A DNA stretch of 64,000 nt. Origin: Nocardia asteroides. GTDB taxonomy: Bacteria; Actinomycetota; Actinomycetes; Mycobacteriales; Mycobacteriaceae. Location of the stretch: NCBI GenBank assembly GCA_019930625.1, contig CP082844.1:744001-808000 (forward strand), read 5' to 3'. Made by a program: the position numbers and the translations under genes. Within the stretch, counting starts at the first letter, position 1, and each line of letters opens with the position of its first letter. Below the pieces are notes generated by a model. It ran no database searches, had not been told where the DNA came from, and was given only the letters and a program-made list of their open reading frames with translations. Below, one piece after another: positions 22,416 through 31,040 of the stretch.

Positions 22416-22844
22416 ATGCCAAGCGTCCGCCGCCACACCGGGACTGTCCGCCTCGTCACGGGAGTCGCCTTGGCCGGGGCGCTGCTGCTGTCGAGCTGCG
22501 GCGGAGACGAACCCGGCTCGGCCGCCACCACCACGAGGAAACCGGCTCGGCCCACCACCACCACTCAGCAGACCGGCGAGCGCAAACCCGCCGCCGCCAC
22601 CGTGGTGGTGGACGATATGGAATTCTCCCCCGCCGAGGTCGCCGTCGCGGTCGGCGACACGGTCACCTGGAAATTCGACGACAAGGTCCCGCACACCGTG
22701 CAGGGCATCGGCGACAAGGCGATGGGCATCAACAGCCCGATCCTCGACCGGGGCGAGTGGAGCTACACCTTCACCACGCCGGGCACCTACCGCTACCTCT
22801 GCTCACTGCATCCGGAGATGCGCGGGTCGGTCACCGTCGAATAG
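22416..22844 (+). CDS. Cupredoxin-like lipoprotein
   Basis: 142 residues. A lipoprotein signal peptide ends in LLSSC, placing the lipid on C28, then a Thr/Pro-rich linker. The domain has the blue-copper ligand set H93, C129, H132 and M135 in the spacing of plastocyanin and amicyanin (VPHTVQG, LCSLHPEM). It probably binds copper and carries electrons outside the cytoplasmic membrane; its redox partner is not evident from neighbours. It is divergent from nnr across 42 bp, so the promoters overlap. Confidence 0.88.
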   Translation: MPSVRRHTGTVRLVTGVALAGALLLSSCGGDEPGSAATTTRKPARPTTTTQQTGERKPAAATVVVDDMEFSPAEVAVAVGDTVTWKFDDKVPHTVQGIGDKAMGINSPILDRGEWSYTFTTPGTYRYLCSLHPEMRGSVTVE

Positions 22845-22923
22845 CGGGGCGAGGGCGCGCTGCGGCGCGTTCGCGGACCACCACATGCCTGCCGCCAGAT
22901 CGCAGGCTCCTCGTTGTATCCGG

Positions 22924-23415
22924 TCAGACCGGGCGGTAGTCGCGGGGGCGTGCGCCACGCGCCGAGCTGGTGTTGAGGGCTTCGACCGCGGCCACGAGCG
23001 GAGCGAGTTCGGGGTTGGCGGCGGCTTGACCGAGCGCGCCCGCGAGGGCGGCGTCGTGTGTGGGCCGGGCCCGCGCGAGCAGGTCCAATCCCGCCGGAGT
23101 GACGTCGGTGTAGATGCCACGACGGTCGTCGGGGCACAGGTAGCGCTGGAGCAGGCCGCGATCTTCGAGCCGGGAGACCAGGCGGGTGGTGGCGCTCTGG
23201 CTCAGGACCACGGCTTCGGCGACCTGGTTCATGCGCAGGTGCCCGCCGGGGCCATCGTGCTGGCGGCTCAGGACGACCAGCAGCGAGAACTCGCGAACGC
23301 TCAGGTCGTGGCCGGATTGCAGCGCCCGCTCGATGTGCGCCTCGATCCGGTCGTGCAGCAGCGAGAGTGCGTACCAACCATCGGCCAGGCCCGTCAGGGC
23401 GGCATCCGCGGTCAT
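22924..23415 (-). CDS. MarR family transcriptional regulator
   Basis: 163 residues with the winged-helix core (LSVREFSLLVVLSR, LRMNQVAEAVVLSQSATTRL, RLEDRGLLQRY, DRRGIYTDVTPAG). It probably represses the divergent MFS transporter gene and itself from the operator region between them. ATG at 23415 follows AAGGAA; the frame continues upstream into the intergenic region but without homology. The ligand is unknown. Confidence 0.9.
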   Translation of the reverse strand: MTADAALTGLADGWYALSLLHDRIEAHIERALQSGHDLSVREFSLLVVLSRQHDGPGGHLRMNQVAEAVVLSQSATTRLVSRLEDRGLLQRYLCPDDRRGIYTDVTPAGLDLLARARPTHDAALAGALGQAAANPELAPLVAAVEALNTSSARGARPRDYRPV

Positions 23416-23473
23416 GGCGTTCCTTCGGCTCGGGGATCGTGCCTCCAGGATAGACAGGCTACGCAATATCCAG

Positions 23474-23503
23474 CGCTTGCAATTATCAAGCGTATGCAAT
23501 TAT
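23474..23503. promoter_or_regulatory. Putative MarR operator between regulator and efflux gene
   Basis: The perfect inverted repeat CGCTTG (23474-23479) / CAAGCG (23487-23492) overlaps two direct copies of TGCAATTAT (23479-23487 and 23495-23503) in an AT-rich stretch between the divergent genes. This is a typical location and form for a MarR autoregulatory site. Confidence 0.6.
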
Positions 23504-23549
23504 TGTTTGCGCCTGTAAAGCTCTAAGGCAACATTCATGTGGAGGCTCC

Positions 23550-24737
23550 ATGCCGCTCGCACTCCTCGCCCTGACCCTCGGGGCATTCGGGATCGGGACG
23601 ACGGAATTCGTCGTCGTCGGTCTTCTGCCCGATATCGCGGGCACCTATTCGGTGTCCATCCCCACGGCAGGCCTGCTGGTCACCGGGTACGCGCTAGGCG
23701 TCGTGGTGGGTGCGCCGTTGATGACCGGCCTCGGCACCCGGGTGTCGCGCAAACGCATGCTGCTCGGCATGCTGACGCTGCTCGTTCTCGGCAACGTGCT
23801 CTCCGCGGTCGCACCCACCTTCGGGCTGATGCTCAGCGGACGGATCGTGGCGTCGCTCGCCCACGGCGCGTTCTTCGGTATCGGCGCGGTCGTCGCGGGG
23901 ACGCTGGTCAGCGCCGACCGGCGTGCCGGTGCGATCGCGATCATGTTCACCGGTCTCACCGTCGCCACGATCGTGGGCGTGCCGCTCGGAACGCTGCTCG
24001 GTCAGCACTTCGGCTGGCGGCTGACCTTCTTGTTCGTCGCGCTGGTCGGGTTGGTCGGGCTGGTGGGAGTCGCGGCGTTGGTCCCGGAACAACCCGCCCC
24101 CGCGGACGCGCGGCTGCGCACCGAATTGGCGGTGTTCCGCAATCCCCAGGTGCTGCTGGCGATGGCGATGACGGTGCTCGGCTTCGGCGGCGTATTCGCA
24201 GCGATCACCTATCTGGCGCCGATGATGACCGAGGTCACCGGCTATGCGGAGAGTTCGGTCACCTGGCTGCTGGTGCTCTTCGGGCTCGGCTTCTTCGCGG
24301 GCAACCTGATCGGCGGCAAGTTCGCCGACCGCCACCTGATGCCGATGCTGTATCTCACCCTCGGCGGGCTCGCGATCGTGCTCGCGCTGTTCACCGTCAC
24401 CGCGCACCACAAGGTGGCCGCCGCCGTCACAGTCGTGCTGATCGGCGCACTCGGCTTCGCGACCGTCCCGCCGCTACAGAAGCGCGTCCTCGACCACGCG
24501 GCGGGCGCGCCCACCCTGGCCTCCGCGGTCAATATCGGTGCGTTCAACCTCGGCAACGCCGTGTCGGCCTGGCTCGGTGGCGTCGTGATCGCAGCGGGTC
24601 TGAGCTACACCTCCCCCAACTGGGTCGGCGTGGGTTTGGTTCTGGTCGCGCTGGGTCTCGCGGTCCTGTCCGGATACCTCGAACGCCGCGACACCCCCGC
24701 CGTTGCGGCGGAGCCATCGGACGCGGTGCACGCATAG
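23550..24737 (+). CDS. MFS efflux transporter (DHA1 family)
   Basis: 395 residues with twelve predicted membrane helices. The N-terminus LGAFGIGTTEFVVVGLLPDI is typical of the AraJ/Cmx group of drug-proton antiporters, and the loop 2-3 motif appears as GTRVSRKRMLLG. It probably exports a small toxic compound or sugar; substrate is not predictable. GGAGG precedes the ATG. It is divergently paired with the MarR gene and ends before a bidirectional terminator shared with glmS. Confidence 0.9.
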   Translation: MPLALLALTLGAFGIGTTEFVVVGLLPDIAGTYSVSIPTAGLLVTGYALGVVVGAPLMTGLGTRVSRKRMLLGMLTLLVLGNVLSAVAPTFGLMLSGRIVASLAHGAFFGIGAVVAGTLVSADRRAGAIAIMFTGLTVATIVGVPLGTLLGQHFGWRLTFLFVALVGLVGLVGVAALVPEQPAPADARLRTELAVFRNPQVLLAMAMTVLGFGGVFAAITYLAPMMTEVTGYAESSVTWLLVLFGLGFFAGNLIGGKFADRHLMPMLYLTLGGLAIVLALFTVTAHHKVAAAVTVVLIGALGFATVPPLQKRVLDHAAGAPTLASAVNIGAFNLGNAVSAWLGGVVIAAGLSYTSPNWVGVGLVLVALGLAVLSGYLERRDTPAVAAEPSDAVHA

Positions 24738-24749
24738 AAACATGCGAAG

Positions 24750-24783
24750 CGGCGGCCGCGCACTCGAGGGTGCGCGGCCGCCG
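24750..24783. terminator. Bidirectional terminator between MFS gene and glmS
   Basis: A 14-bp perfect GC-rich stem (24750-24763 with 24770-24783) and six-base loop sit between two convergent genes, ending three bases before the glmS stop. Confidence 0.85.
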
Positions 24784-24786
24784 TGC

Positions 24787-26670
24787 CTATTCCACGGTGA
24801 CGGATTTAGCCAGGTTGCGGGGCTTGTCGACGTCGTAACCTCGAGCCTGCGCCACCTCGGCGGCGAAGATCTGCAGCGGGACCGTCGACAGCAGCGGCTG
24901 GAAGAGAGTCGGCGCGCTGGGAATCTCGATGAGGTCGTCGGCGAACGGGCGAACCGTGTCGTCGCCTTCCTCGGCGATCACGATCGTGCGCGCCCCGCGC
25001 GCCTGGATCTCCCGGATATTGCTCAGCAACTTCGAGTGCAGCACCGCGCGACCCTTCGGCGACGGCATCACCACGATCACCGGGAGGCCGTCCTCGATCA
25101 GCGCGATCGGACCGTGCTTGAGCTCGCCCGCCGCGAATCCCTCGGCGTGCATATAGGCCAGCTCCTTGAGCTTGAGCGCGCCCTCCAACGCCACCGGGTA
25201 GCCGACGTGACGTCCCAGGAACAGCACGGTCGGCACCTGCGCGAGTTCCCGTGCGATGGTCCGCACCTGCGGCGCGGTCTCCAGCACGCGTTCCACCAGC
25301 TTCGGCATTGCCTCCAGTTCGGCGAACTCGCGGGCGACCTCGTCGGGGTACTTGGTGCCCCGCGCCTGCGCCAAGGCGAGCCCGACCAGGTAATTCGCGG
25401 TCACCTGGGCCAGGAACGCCTTGGTGGAGGCGACGCCGATCTCCGGCCCGGCCCTGGTGTAGAGCACCGCGTCGGACTCGCGGGGAATCTGCGCGCCGTT
25501 GGTGTTGCAGATCGCCAGGACGCGCGCCTTCTGCTCTTTCGCGTGGCGCACCGCCTCCAGCGTGTCGGCGGTCTCGCCGGACTGGGAGATCGCCACCACC
25601 AGCGTGGAGCGATCCAGCACCGGATCCCGGTAGCGGAATTCGCTGGCCAGCTCGACCTCGACGGGCAACCGCGTCCAGTGCTCGATGGCGTATTTGGCCA
25701 GCAGACCGGAGTGGTAGGCGCTTCCGCACGCGACGACGAACACCTTGTCGAAATCGCGCAGCTCCTGGTCGGCCAGACGCTGCTCGTCCAGCACGATCCG
25801 GCCCGCGCCGTCGCGATCGGTGCTGAAATGCCCCATCAGGGTGTCGGCGACCGCGGCGGGCTGCTCATCGATCTCCTTGAGCATGAAGTAGTCGTGGCCG
25901 CCCTTCTCGGCCGCGGCAAGGTCCCAGTCGATCGTGAACGGGCGGGTGCGCGAACTCGCGTCCTCGCCGGTGAAATCGGTCACCCGGTAGCTGTCCAGGT
26001 TGATCACGACAGCTTGGTCCTGACCGAGCTCGACCGCCTCCCTGGTGTGCTCGATGAACGCCGTGACATCCGAGGCGATGAACATCTCGCCCTTGCCCAC
26101 GCCCACCACCAGCGGCGTGGAACGGCGCGCGGCCACGATCGTGTCCGGGTGATCGGCGTGCGTGAAGACCAGGGTGAACGCGCCCTCCAGACGGCGCAGC
26201 ACGGCCAGCGCGCTGGCCGCGAAGTCACCGGCGGTCGGGCCGTTCGCATACGCGCGGGCCACCAGGTGCACGGCTACCTCGGTGTCGGTGTCGCTGCTCA
26301 GCTCGACCCCGGCGTCCTCCAGTTCGCGGCGCAGCGGAGCGAAGTTCTCGATGATGCCGTTGTGCACCACCGCGACCTTGCCGCTGTCGTCCCGATGCGG
26401 GTGCGCGTTGCGGTCGGTCGGCGCGCCGTGCGTCGCCCAGCGGGTGTGCCCCATGCCCGTGGTGCCCACGAAGCGGTCGATGCCGGTTTGCGACAGCTGG
26501 GCCTCCAGGTTGGCCAGGCGACCCGCCTTGCGTTCCACCGCCAGCGCGCCCGCGCCGTCCAGGATCGCCACACCCGCGGAGTCGTAACCGCGATATTCCA
26601 TGCGGCGCAACGCGTCAACGACGACGCCGAGCGCGTCTCGGTACCCGACGTACCCCACGATTCCGCACAT
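24787..26670 (-). CDS. glmS: Glutamine-fructose-6-phosphate aminotransferase
   Basis: 627 residues. It makes glucosamine-6-phosphate for peptidoglycan precursors. The N-terminal glutaminase nucleophile is Cys2 (MCGIVGYVG). Two SIS sugar-isomerase domains follow (VACGSAYHSGLLAKY, AISQSGETADTLEA, GRHVGYPVALEGALKLKE), and the protein ends in DKPRNLAKSVTVE, the normal C-terminus. ATG at 26670. There is no sign of a glmS ribozyme. glmM for the next pathway step lies 6 kb downstream in the same orientation. Confidence 0.97.
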   Translation of the reverse strand: MCGIVGYVGYRDALGVVVDALRRMEYRGYDSAGVAILDGAGALAVERKAGRLANLEAQLSQTGIDRFVGTTGMGHTRWATHGAPTDRNAHPHRDDSGKVAVVHNGIIENFAPLRRELEDAGVELSSDTDTEVAVHLVARAYANGPTAGDFAASALAVLRRLEGAFTLVFTHADHPDTIVAARRSTPLVVGVGKGEMFIASDVTAFIEHTREAVELGQDQAVVINLDSYRVTDFTGEDASSRTRPFTIDWDLAAAEKGGHDYFMLKEIDEQPAAVADTLMGHFSTDRDGAGRIVLDEQRLADQELRDFDKVFVVACGSAYHSGLLAKYAIEHWTRLPVEVELASEFRYRDPVLDRSTLVVAISQSGETADTLEAVRHAKEQKARVLAICNTNGAQIPRESDAVLYTRAGPEIGVASTKAFLAQVTANYLVGLALAQARGTKYPDEVAREFAELEAMPKLVERVLETAPQVRTIARELAQVPTVLFLGRHVGYPVALEGALKLKELAYMHAEGFAAGELKHGPIALIEDGLPVIVVMPSPKGRAVLHSKLLSNIREIQARGARTIVIAEEGDDTVRPFADDLIEIPSAPTLFQPLLSTVPLQIFAAEVAQARGYDVDKPRNLAKSVTVE

Positions 26671-26706
26671 GGCTCACCACACTACTTATCGGATAACGTT
26701 CACGTC

Positions 26707-27564
26707 GTGTCGGCGTCTGTGAAATCGCTACTGAGCACCCTGACCAGCCGGGGCCCGCACCGCGTGTTGCGCGGCAATCTGGCCATCGCCGGCCAGCCGG
26801 GGGTGGTGTTCACCCCCGAGTCCGGGCGGAATCTACCTGCCGTCGCCTTCGGGCACGGCTGGCTGACCGGGGCGGGGCACTACCGCACCCTGCTGGAACA
26901 CCTCGCTTCGTGGGGGATTGTGGCCGCCGCCCCGGACACCGAGCGCGGGCCGATCCCGTCACATCTGGGGCTGGCCGCCGACTTGCTGACCACGCTCGAC
27001 ATCTGCACCGGCGTGCGGCTCGGCGACGGCGAGATCAGCGTGCACCCGGAGCGTCTCGCCCTGGCCGGACACGGCATGGGCGCGGGCGCCGCCGTCATCG
27101 CCGCCGGACGCCGCGACGTCGCCACCGTCGTGGCGCTGTTCCCCGCGCCGACGTCGCCGGCCGCCGAAGCCGTCGCGCCCGAGCTCGACGTTCCGGCGTT
27201 GATCCTGGCCGGCGCGACCGACATCACCTCGGTCAGCTCCAACGCCATCCCGCTGACCACCGCGTGGGGTGGTCCCGCGATCCTTCGCGCCGTCGACAAG
27301 GCCTCGCACAACGGCATCATCGAGGGCCGGCGCGTCCTCGCCGCCATCGGCGCGGGCAAGCACGAATCGAAGACCGCGCGCACCACCCGCGCCCTGCTGG
27401 CCGGATACCTGCTCGCCACGCTGACGGGCGACAAGACCTACCGTCCCTTCGCCGAGCCCGACGAGGTCATCCCGCACACCACGGTCATCGACCCCGAAGC
27501 GCCGCAGGAGAAGGAGCCGCCGAAGCTGAAGGTCGGCCAGTTGGCCGCGCTGCTGCGACGGTAG
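26707..27564 (+). CDS. Alpha/beta-hydrolase-fold protein with Gly at the nucleophile position
   Basis: 285 residues resembling the PETase/dienelactone hydrolase branch (AVAFGHGWLTGAGHYRTLLEH). The nucleophile elbow is G121-H122-G123-M124-G125: the serine is replaced by glycine (codon GGC at 27073-27075, one base from AGC). Candidate acid Asp (GATDITSV, 172) and His201 (KASHNG) remain. The frame is intact, which suggests a non-hydrolytic function. M. tuberculosis has a hydrolase-like gene (Rv3438) in this interval between glmS and glmM. GTG at 26707 starts the homologous region. The gene is divergent from glmS (36 bp) and convergent with the next cluster. Confidence 0.82.
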   Translation: MSASVKSLLSTLTSRGPHRVLRGNLAIAGQPGVVFTPESGRNLPAVAFGHGWLTGAGHYRTLLEHLASWGIVAAAPDTERGPIPSHLGLAADLLTTLDICTGVRLGDGEISVHPERLALAGHGMGAGAAVIAAGRRDVATVVALFPAPTSPAAEAVAPELDVPALILAGATDITSVSSNAIPLTTAWGGPAILRAVDKASHNGIIEGRRVLAAIGAGKHESKTARTTRALLAGYLLATLTGDKTYRPFAEPDEVIPHTTVIDPEAPQEKEPPKLKVGQLAALLRR

Positions 27565-27591
27565 CCGACTCACCGGTGTCCGGAGCGCCGG

Positions 27592-27942
27592 TCAGATCAG
27601 CCAGCTCTTGCGCTGGTAGAACTTGGCCTCCTCGTCCTCCTCGTCGACCGGCGCGACCGTCTGATTGGCTCGCCGGGCGGCCATCGATCGCGCGACGGCC
27701 TCGCGCTGCTCCCGCGCTTCGTCCTCCAACCGTCGCTGCGCCTCCGCCTCGGCGGCGGCCTTGTCCAGTTCGGCGGCGTGCGTCGCCCAGAACTGGTCCA
27801 TGTCCGCGGTCAAGCGATCGGCGAACTCTCGGCCGGTCGCCGCGGTCTGCTCGTTGATCGCCTGGATCTCGTCGAGCAGCAGAGACATGCGGCGCTGATT
27901 CTCGGCGGCGAGTTGCCTCGCTTCCTCGGCGTAGTTCACCAC
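27592..27942 (-). CDS. Small coiled-coil protein at the end of a putative type VII substrate cluster
   Basis: 116 residues, strongly charged and helical (YAEEARQLAAENQRRMSLLL, then AELDKAAAEAEAQRRLEDEA), with heptad-like spacing suggesting a coiled coil. No signal peptide or known catalytic motif. GTG at 27942 lies behind GGAGGCG. It begins 50 bp after the stop of the WxG-containing gene and is almost certainly cotranscribed with it. It could be a chaperone or scaffold for the neighbouring secreted proteins, which is inference only. Confidence 0.75.
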   Translation of the reverse strand: MVNYAEEARQLAAENQRRMSLLLDEIQAINEQTAATGREFADRLTADMDQFWATHAAELDKAAAEAEAQRRLEDEAREQREAVARSMAARRANQTVAPVDEEDEEAKFYQRKSWLI

Positions 27943-27991
27943 GCGGCGCCTCCTCGCTCCTCCGACGTGGCGGTACCGGTCGCGGCCGCGC

Positions 27992-29731
27992 TCACAGCGG
28001 ACCAGCCTCGGCGAAGTCCGCTCCCAGCGGTCCGGCTTCGGCGAGTTCCGCACCGCTGTCCACCGGCGTGTCGGGTTCCGGCTCGCCTTGCTCCGGCAGC
28101 GGCTTCGGGTAGTGCTCGCCGTCTTCTTCGCGGCGGGTGCTCGGCGGGGTCGCGCTCGGCAGACCGGGCCGACCTGTTTCGGTCTCCGGAGCCGGGTCGG
28201 GCGATTTCTGCTTCTCCTGAGCCTCCGGCTCCGGAACCTCAGGCGCCGAAGCCTCAGGCGCCGAAGCCTCAGGCGCCGGAGGCTGTGCGTTCTCCGCTTT
28301 CGGATCGGTGGTCGAGATGATCGGCATCCCGTGCTCGTTCAGCTCGACGGTGAACTCCTGTTCTTCGCCGGTGGCGTCGGAGAGGAGGAGTTTCAACCGG
28401 CCGTCCGGCCCCATCTCGAACTTCACATGCTTTCCGCCGATATCGAATTCGGCCTTCGGCGCCACTTTCTCGTTCTCGGCTTCTTCGTTTTCGACGTCGG
28501 CCTCGGCGTTCTTCGGATCGACGCTCTGCATGAGCTTTTCGACCGCGTCATCGACCCCGCTTTTGATCGTGCCGCTCAGCGCGGACAGCCCCTGGGTGAC
28601 CGCCTGGCCGAGACCCGTTGCCAGGGGGGAGAACTCCCTGGCCACCTGGCTGATCGCCGCCAACCCGTCCAGCGACGGCGTCCTGAGCGCCGGGGTGGTC
28701 GGGTTGCTGGGCGTGGTCGGAGTAGTGGGTGTGGTCGGTGTGGTCGACGTGGGTACGCTGCTGGGTGTGGTACTCGCCGGGGTCGTGGTGGCGGGTGTCC
28801 CAGGCGGCCCCGGGGCAGCCGTGTTCGTGGGATTGTCCTGGCGCACAGGAGCATCCAGCTGGGGGGTGGCCGGTCCTTCCGGGCGGGGGTAGGCCTGCTC
28901 GGATACCTGCGCCATCGCATCGGTCAGGTTCTTGTACTGGTCCTTGAACAGGCGATCGACCTCGGCGCAGACATCGACATACGACCCCAGTTTTCGATCG
29001 AAATCCGGTTTGAAGGTCTTGGTCAGCCACTCATCGGTGACGCTGCGGACCCGGTCGCCGTACGCGCCGGTGAGCAGATTCTTGCTGTCGGAATTGATGA
29101 AGCCGAGAACGCTTTTGTTGATCTGGTCCTCCGGCACGGCGAGCGCGGGGAAGATGCGGCCGAGTTCGCGCACCTGGTCGGCGTCGATCCACTCCCGCGC
29201 ATTGTGCACGTCGACAATGACTTTCACGTCTTCGGGAGTCTTACCGTCGATCTTGACGACTTTGCTGCCGCCCACCGGGCCCTCCAGCAACTCACGGGTG
29301 GCGAACGCCTTCGCGGCGACCGCCGAGCGCAACGAACCGGCCATATCCGCGATCACGGTCATGGCCGCCCGGGCGTGCTGCCGGTCCTCGTCGGCAAGGA
29401 CCGACTGTTTGCCGAGCATGTCGAGCGCGGTGGCGGCCGCCGTTCCCTGCCACAACTCGGGCAACCTGCGGTTGTAGCCCTGCTGCGCGTCCCATTGCCG
29501 ATCGACCTCGGCCAGAGCGACTTTCAGCGCCTCGCCCGCCTGCTCCAGCTTCTCCACCCGCATGCCGCGCTGCTCGTCGTACATCGCCAGCAGCTTGTCG
29601 ACGTTCCCGCGCCCCCCGTCGCCGCCGAACGCCGCCTCGTACAGCGGCATGAACTCGATCCAGTACTGCAGGCCCGCGCTGCCCTCGTCCAAGAGGGTGT
29701 CGATCGCCTTGCCCTGCCACGAAATCGTCAT
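27992..29731 (-). CDS. Large WxG-containing, Pro/Ala-rich putative type VII secretion substrate (Rv3439c-like position)
   Basis: 579 residues. The N-terminal ~270 residues are helical and contain a W94-Q95-G96 turn between helices, as in WXG100/PPE-type proteins. A Thr/Pro spacer (TTPTTPTTPSNPTTP) follows, then a helical segment, a small beta-rich region (FDIGGKHVKFEMGPDGRLKL) and an acidic Pro/Glu/Ala tail. The tail has short repeats (PEASA, and EAGPL twice at the end). There is no Sec signal or membrane helix. ATG at 29731 has GAGGAG upstream. Between glmS and glmM, M. tuberculosis carries the Ala/Pro-rich Rv3439c. Export by an ESX system is inferred, not shown. Confidence 0.75.
   Translation of the reverse strand: MTISWQGKAIDTLLDEGSAGLQYWIEFMPLYEAAFGGDGGRGNVDKLLAMYDEQRGMRVEKLEQAGEALKVALAEVDRQWDAQQGYNRRLPELWQGTAAATALDMLGKQSVLADEDRQHARAAMTVIADMAGSLRSAVAAKAFATRELLEGPVGGSKVVKIDGKTPEDVKVIVDVHNAREWIDADQVRELGRIFPALAVPEDQINKSVLGFINSDSKNLLTGAYGDRVRSVTDEWLTKTFKPDFDRKLGSYVDVCAEVDRLFKDQYKNLTDAMAQVSEQAYPRPEGPATPQLDAPVRQDNPTNTAAPGPPGTPATTTPASTTPSSVPTSTTPTTPTTPTTPSNPTTPALRTPSLDGLAAISQVAREFSPLATGLGQAVTQGLSALSGTIKSGVDDAVEKLMQSVDPKNAEADVENEEAENEKVAPKAEFDIGGKHVKFEMGPDGRLKLLLSDATGEEQEFTVELNEHGMPIISTTDPKAENAQPPAPEASAPEASAPEVPEPEAQEKQKSPDPAPETETGRPGLPSATPPSTRREEDGEHYPKPLPEQGEPEPDTPVDSGAELAEAGPLGADFAEAGPL
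28241..28280. repeat. 15-bp tandem repeat inside the WxG gene
   Basis: AGGCGCCGAAGCCTC occurs at 28241-28255 and 28256-28270, with a partial third copy to 28280. It encodes repeated PEASA units in the acidic tail, so length may vary between strains. Confidence 0.9.
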
Positions 29732-29789
29732 GATTCCGACTCCTCGAATGTGTGGCGTCGCTGGTGCGAACACTTGTCATTCGGCGGTT

Positions 29790-30101
29790 TCATGTCTTGT
29801 TCGTCTCGGAGGCGCGTTGCTGGTCGGTCTCGGCGTATGCCACTACGGCGGCGCCGAGCGCGTCGGCGGTCGCGGTGGTGGCGTCGCTCCAATTCCGCAG
29901 CCATGCGCTGATTCGGTCCAGCCCCTGATGAACCGCCGTTCCCTGCGGCGCGTAGTTGCGGCCCGCCTCGCCGGCGATGCCGAACCGGTGATCGGCGACT
30001 CGCACGGCTTGGTCGCGGACGGCGTCCGCCGATCTCCGGTAGTCGCTGCCCAGCGCACCGAGCTCCCCCGTCCGGACACCGACCATCTCCGACCCGCCCA
30101 C
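29790..30101 (-). CDS. EspC-like small type VII secretion target (Rv3440c-like position)
   Basis: 103 residues, two long amphipathic helices around a short turn (RTGELGALGSDYRRSADAVR, then GLDRISAWLRNWSDATTATA). This layout fits the ESX EspC/WXG-like target family, although a strict WxG is not present. The length equals that of Rv3440c, which lies at the same place in M. tuberculosis as far as I recall. GTG at 30101 is chosen for its strong GGAGGGG site; an ATG five codons later is an alternative. It lies 58 bp upstream of the large WxG gene on the same strand, consistent with secretion as a pair. Confidence 0.7.
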   Translation of the reverse strand: MGGSEMVGVRTGELGALGSDYRRSADAVRDQAVRVADHRFGIAGEAGRNYAPQGTAVHQGLDRISAWLRNWSDATTATADALGAAVVAYAETDQQRASETNKT

Positions 30102-30306
30102 GATTCCCCTCCATCCTCGTAGTGTCATTGCGCCGACGCGAATCTCGTTCGCGCCTGATTCCGCCGTACTTCCTTCGACGCAACACGCCGACACCCGGTT
30201 CCCCCGAATTTCGCGCCGGCGGCACAACGATCATGGCGGCCGAACCGCTCGTGTCGGATCGTTGGACGTGGGCGCGTCCGAATCGGTTCCTCCGCTGCCG
30301 GTTCGG

Positions 30307-30612
30307 CTAGCCGCCGATCCGGCCATGATCGGTGCGAACCCACTCGGAGGTGCCGTCGGGGTGGCGGTGGAATTCCCATGCGGCGTAGTCGCCGTCCTTC
30401 TCCACCACGGTGACGTGGTCGGCGAAGCCGTCGTGGTCGTAGTCGGTCCAGACGTGCATCGCCTCCTCGCCCGTCGTGGTGATGGTGTCGAGGGTGCCGT
30501 CGCCGTCGATGTCCTGGGTCGGGTGATGCAGTTCGATCGCACCCAATCCACCGAGCGACGAGGACGCGTCGATGCCGGGTATATCCAGACCGGGGAATTC
30601 CGAGGTGATCAT
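30307..30612 (-). CDS. DUF6802-like protein with two calcium-loop-like repeats
   Basis: 101 residues. It has two Asp-rich turns, DIDGDGTLD (34-42) and DYDHDGFAD (57-65), in the DxDxDG form of EF-hand or dockerin calcium loops. The surrounding sequence is beta-rich with alternating aromatic residues (EAMHVWTDY, AAWEFHRH). No signal peptide is seen, yet the composition is that of an extracellular or periplasmic protein. It begins the minus-strand run that includes the putative type VII substrates, 205 bp upstream of the EspC-like gene. Calcium binding and export are inferences. Confidence 0.7.
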   Translation of the reverse strand: MITSEFPGLDIPGIDASSSLGGLGAIELHHPTQDIDGDGTLDTITTTGEEAMHVWTDYDHDGFADHVTVVEKDGDYAAWEFHRHPDGTSEWVRTDHGRIGG

Positions 30613-30700
30613 GACTCCTCCTCAGCAGGACTCGTACGGTGCCGCACAAGCGGCATCATCCCATCCTGACAGCCGAGCGGGCTCGGCGCAGCCTTCCAGC

Positions 30701-30892
30701 TCACTTCTTCGGCATCACCAGCCACAGTACGAGGTAGAGGATGAACTGCGGACCGGGCAGCAGGCACGACACCACGAACAGCAGACGGACGACGTTGGCA
30801 TTCCAGCCGAGGTAGTCGGCGATGCCACCGCAGACGCCCGCGATCCACTTGTCGTGGGCGGAACGGGCGAAACGGCGGGTGGGGACGGTCAT
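30701..30892 (-). CDS. PspC domain membrane protein
   Basis: 63 residues, a single PspC domain: a cytoplasmic start (RRFARSAHDKWIAGVCGGIA), the conserved ADYLGWNANVVRLLFVV, and one or two membrane helices ending LVLWLVMPKK. PspC proteins take part in envelope-stress responses; such short single-domain forms are common in actinobacteria. ATG at 30892 follows GGAAGA. Confidence 0.9.
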   Translation of the reverse strand: MTVPTRRFARSAHDKWIAGVCGGIADYLGWNANVVRLLFVVSCLLPGPQFILYLVLWLVMPKK

Positions 30893-31040
30893 TGGTCTTC
30901 CCTCTCTGGCGGTGATCGCTACGACCTCCACTGTCCTCGCCGCCGCAGGCCGCGCCATCGGCCCGGCGGGCGATACCGACCCTGATTTCTCCCGGGGGCC
31001 GACCTCAGGGTGCGACCCTGAGCACGGCAGACTCGTGCTG

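Noticed and set aside
24703..27564. A 953-codon open frame on the plus strand
   Set aside because: Its first two thirds are the exact antisense of glmS; only the part from GTG 26707 has protein-like homology. Such long shadows are common in high-GC DNA.
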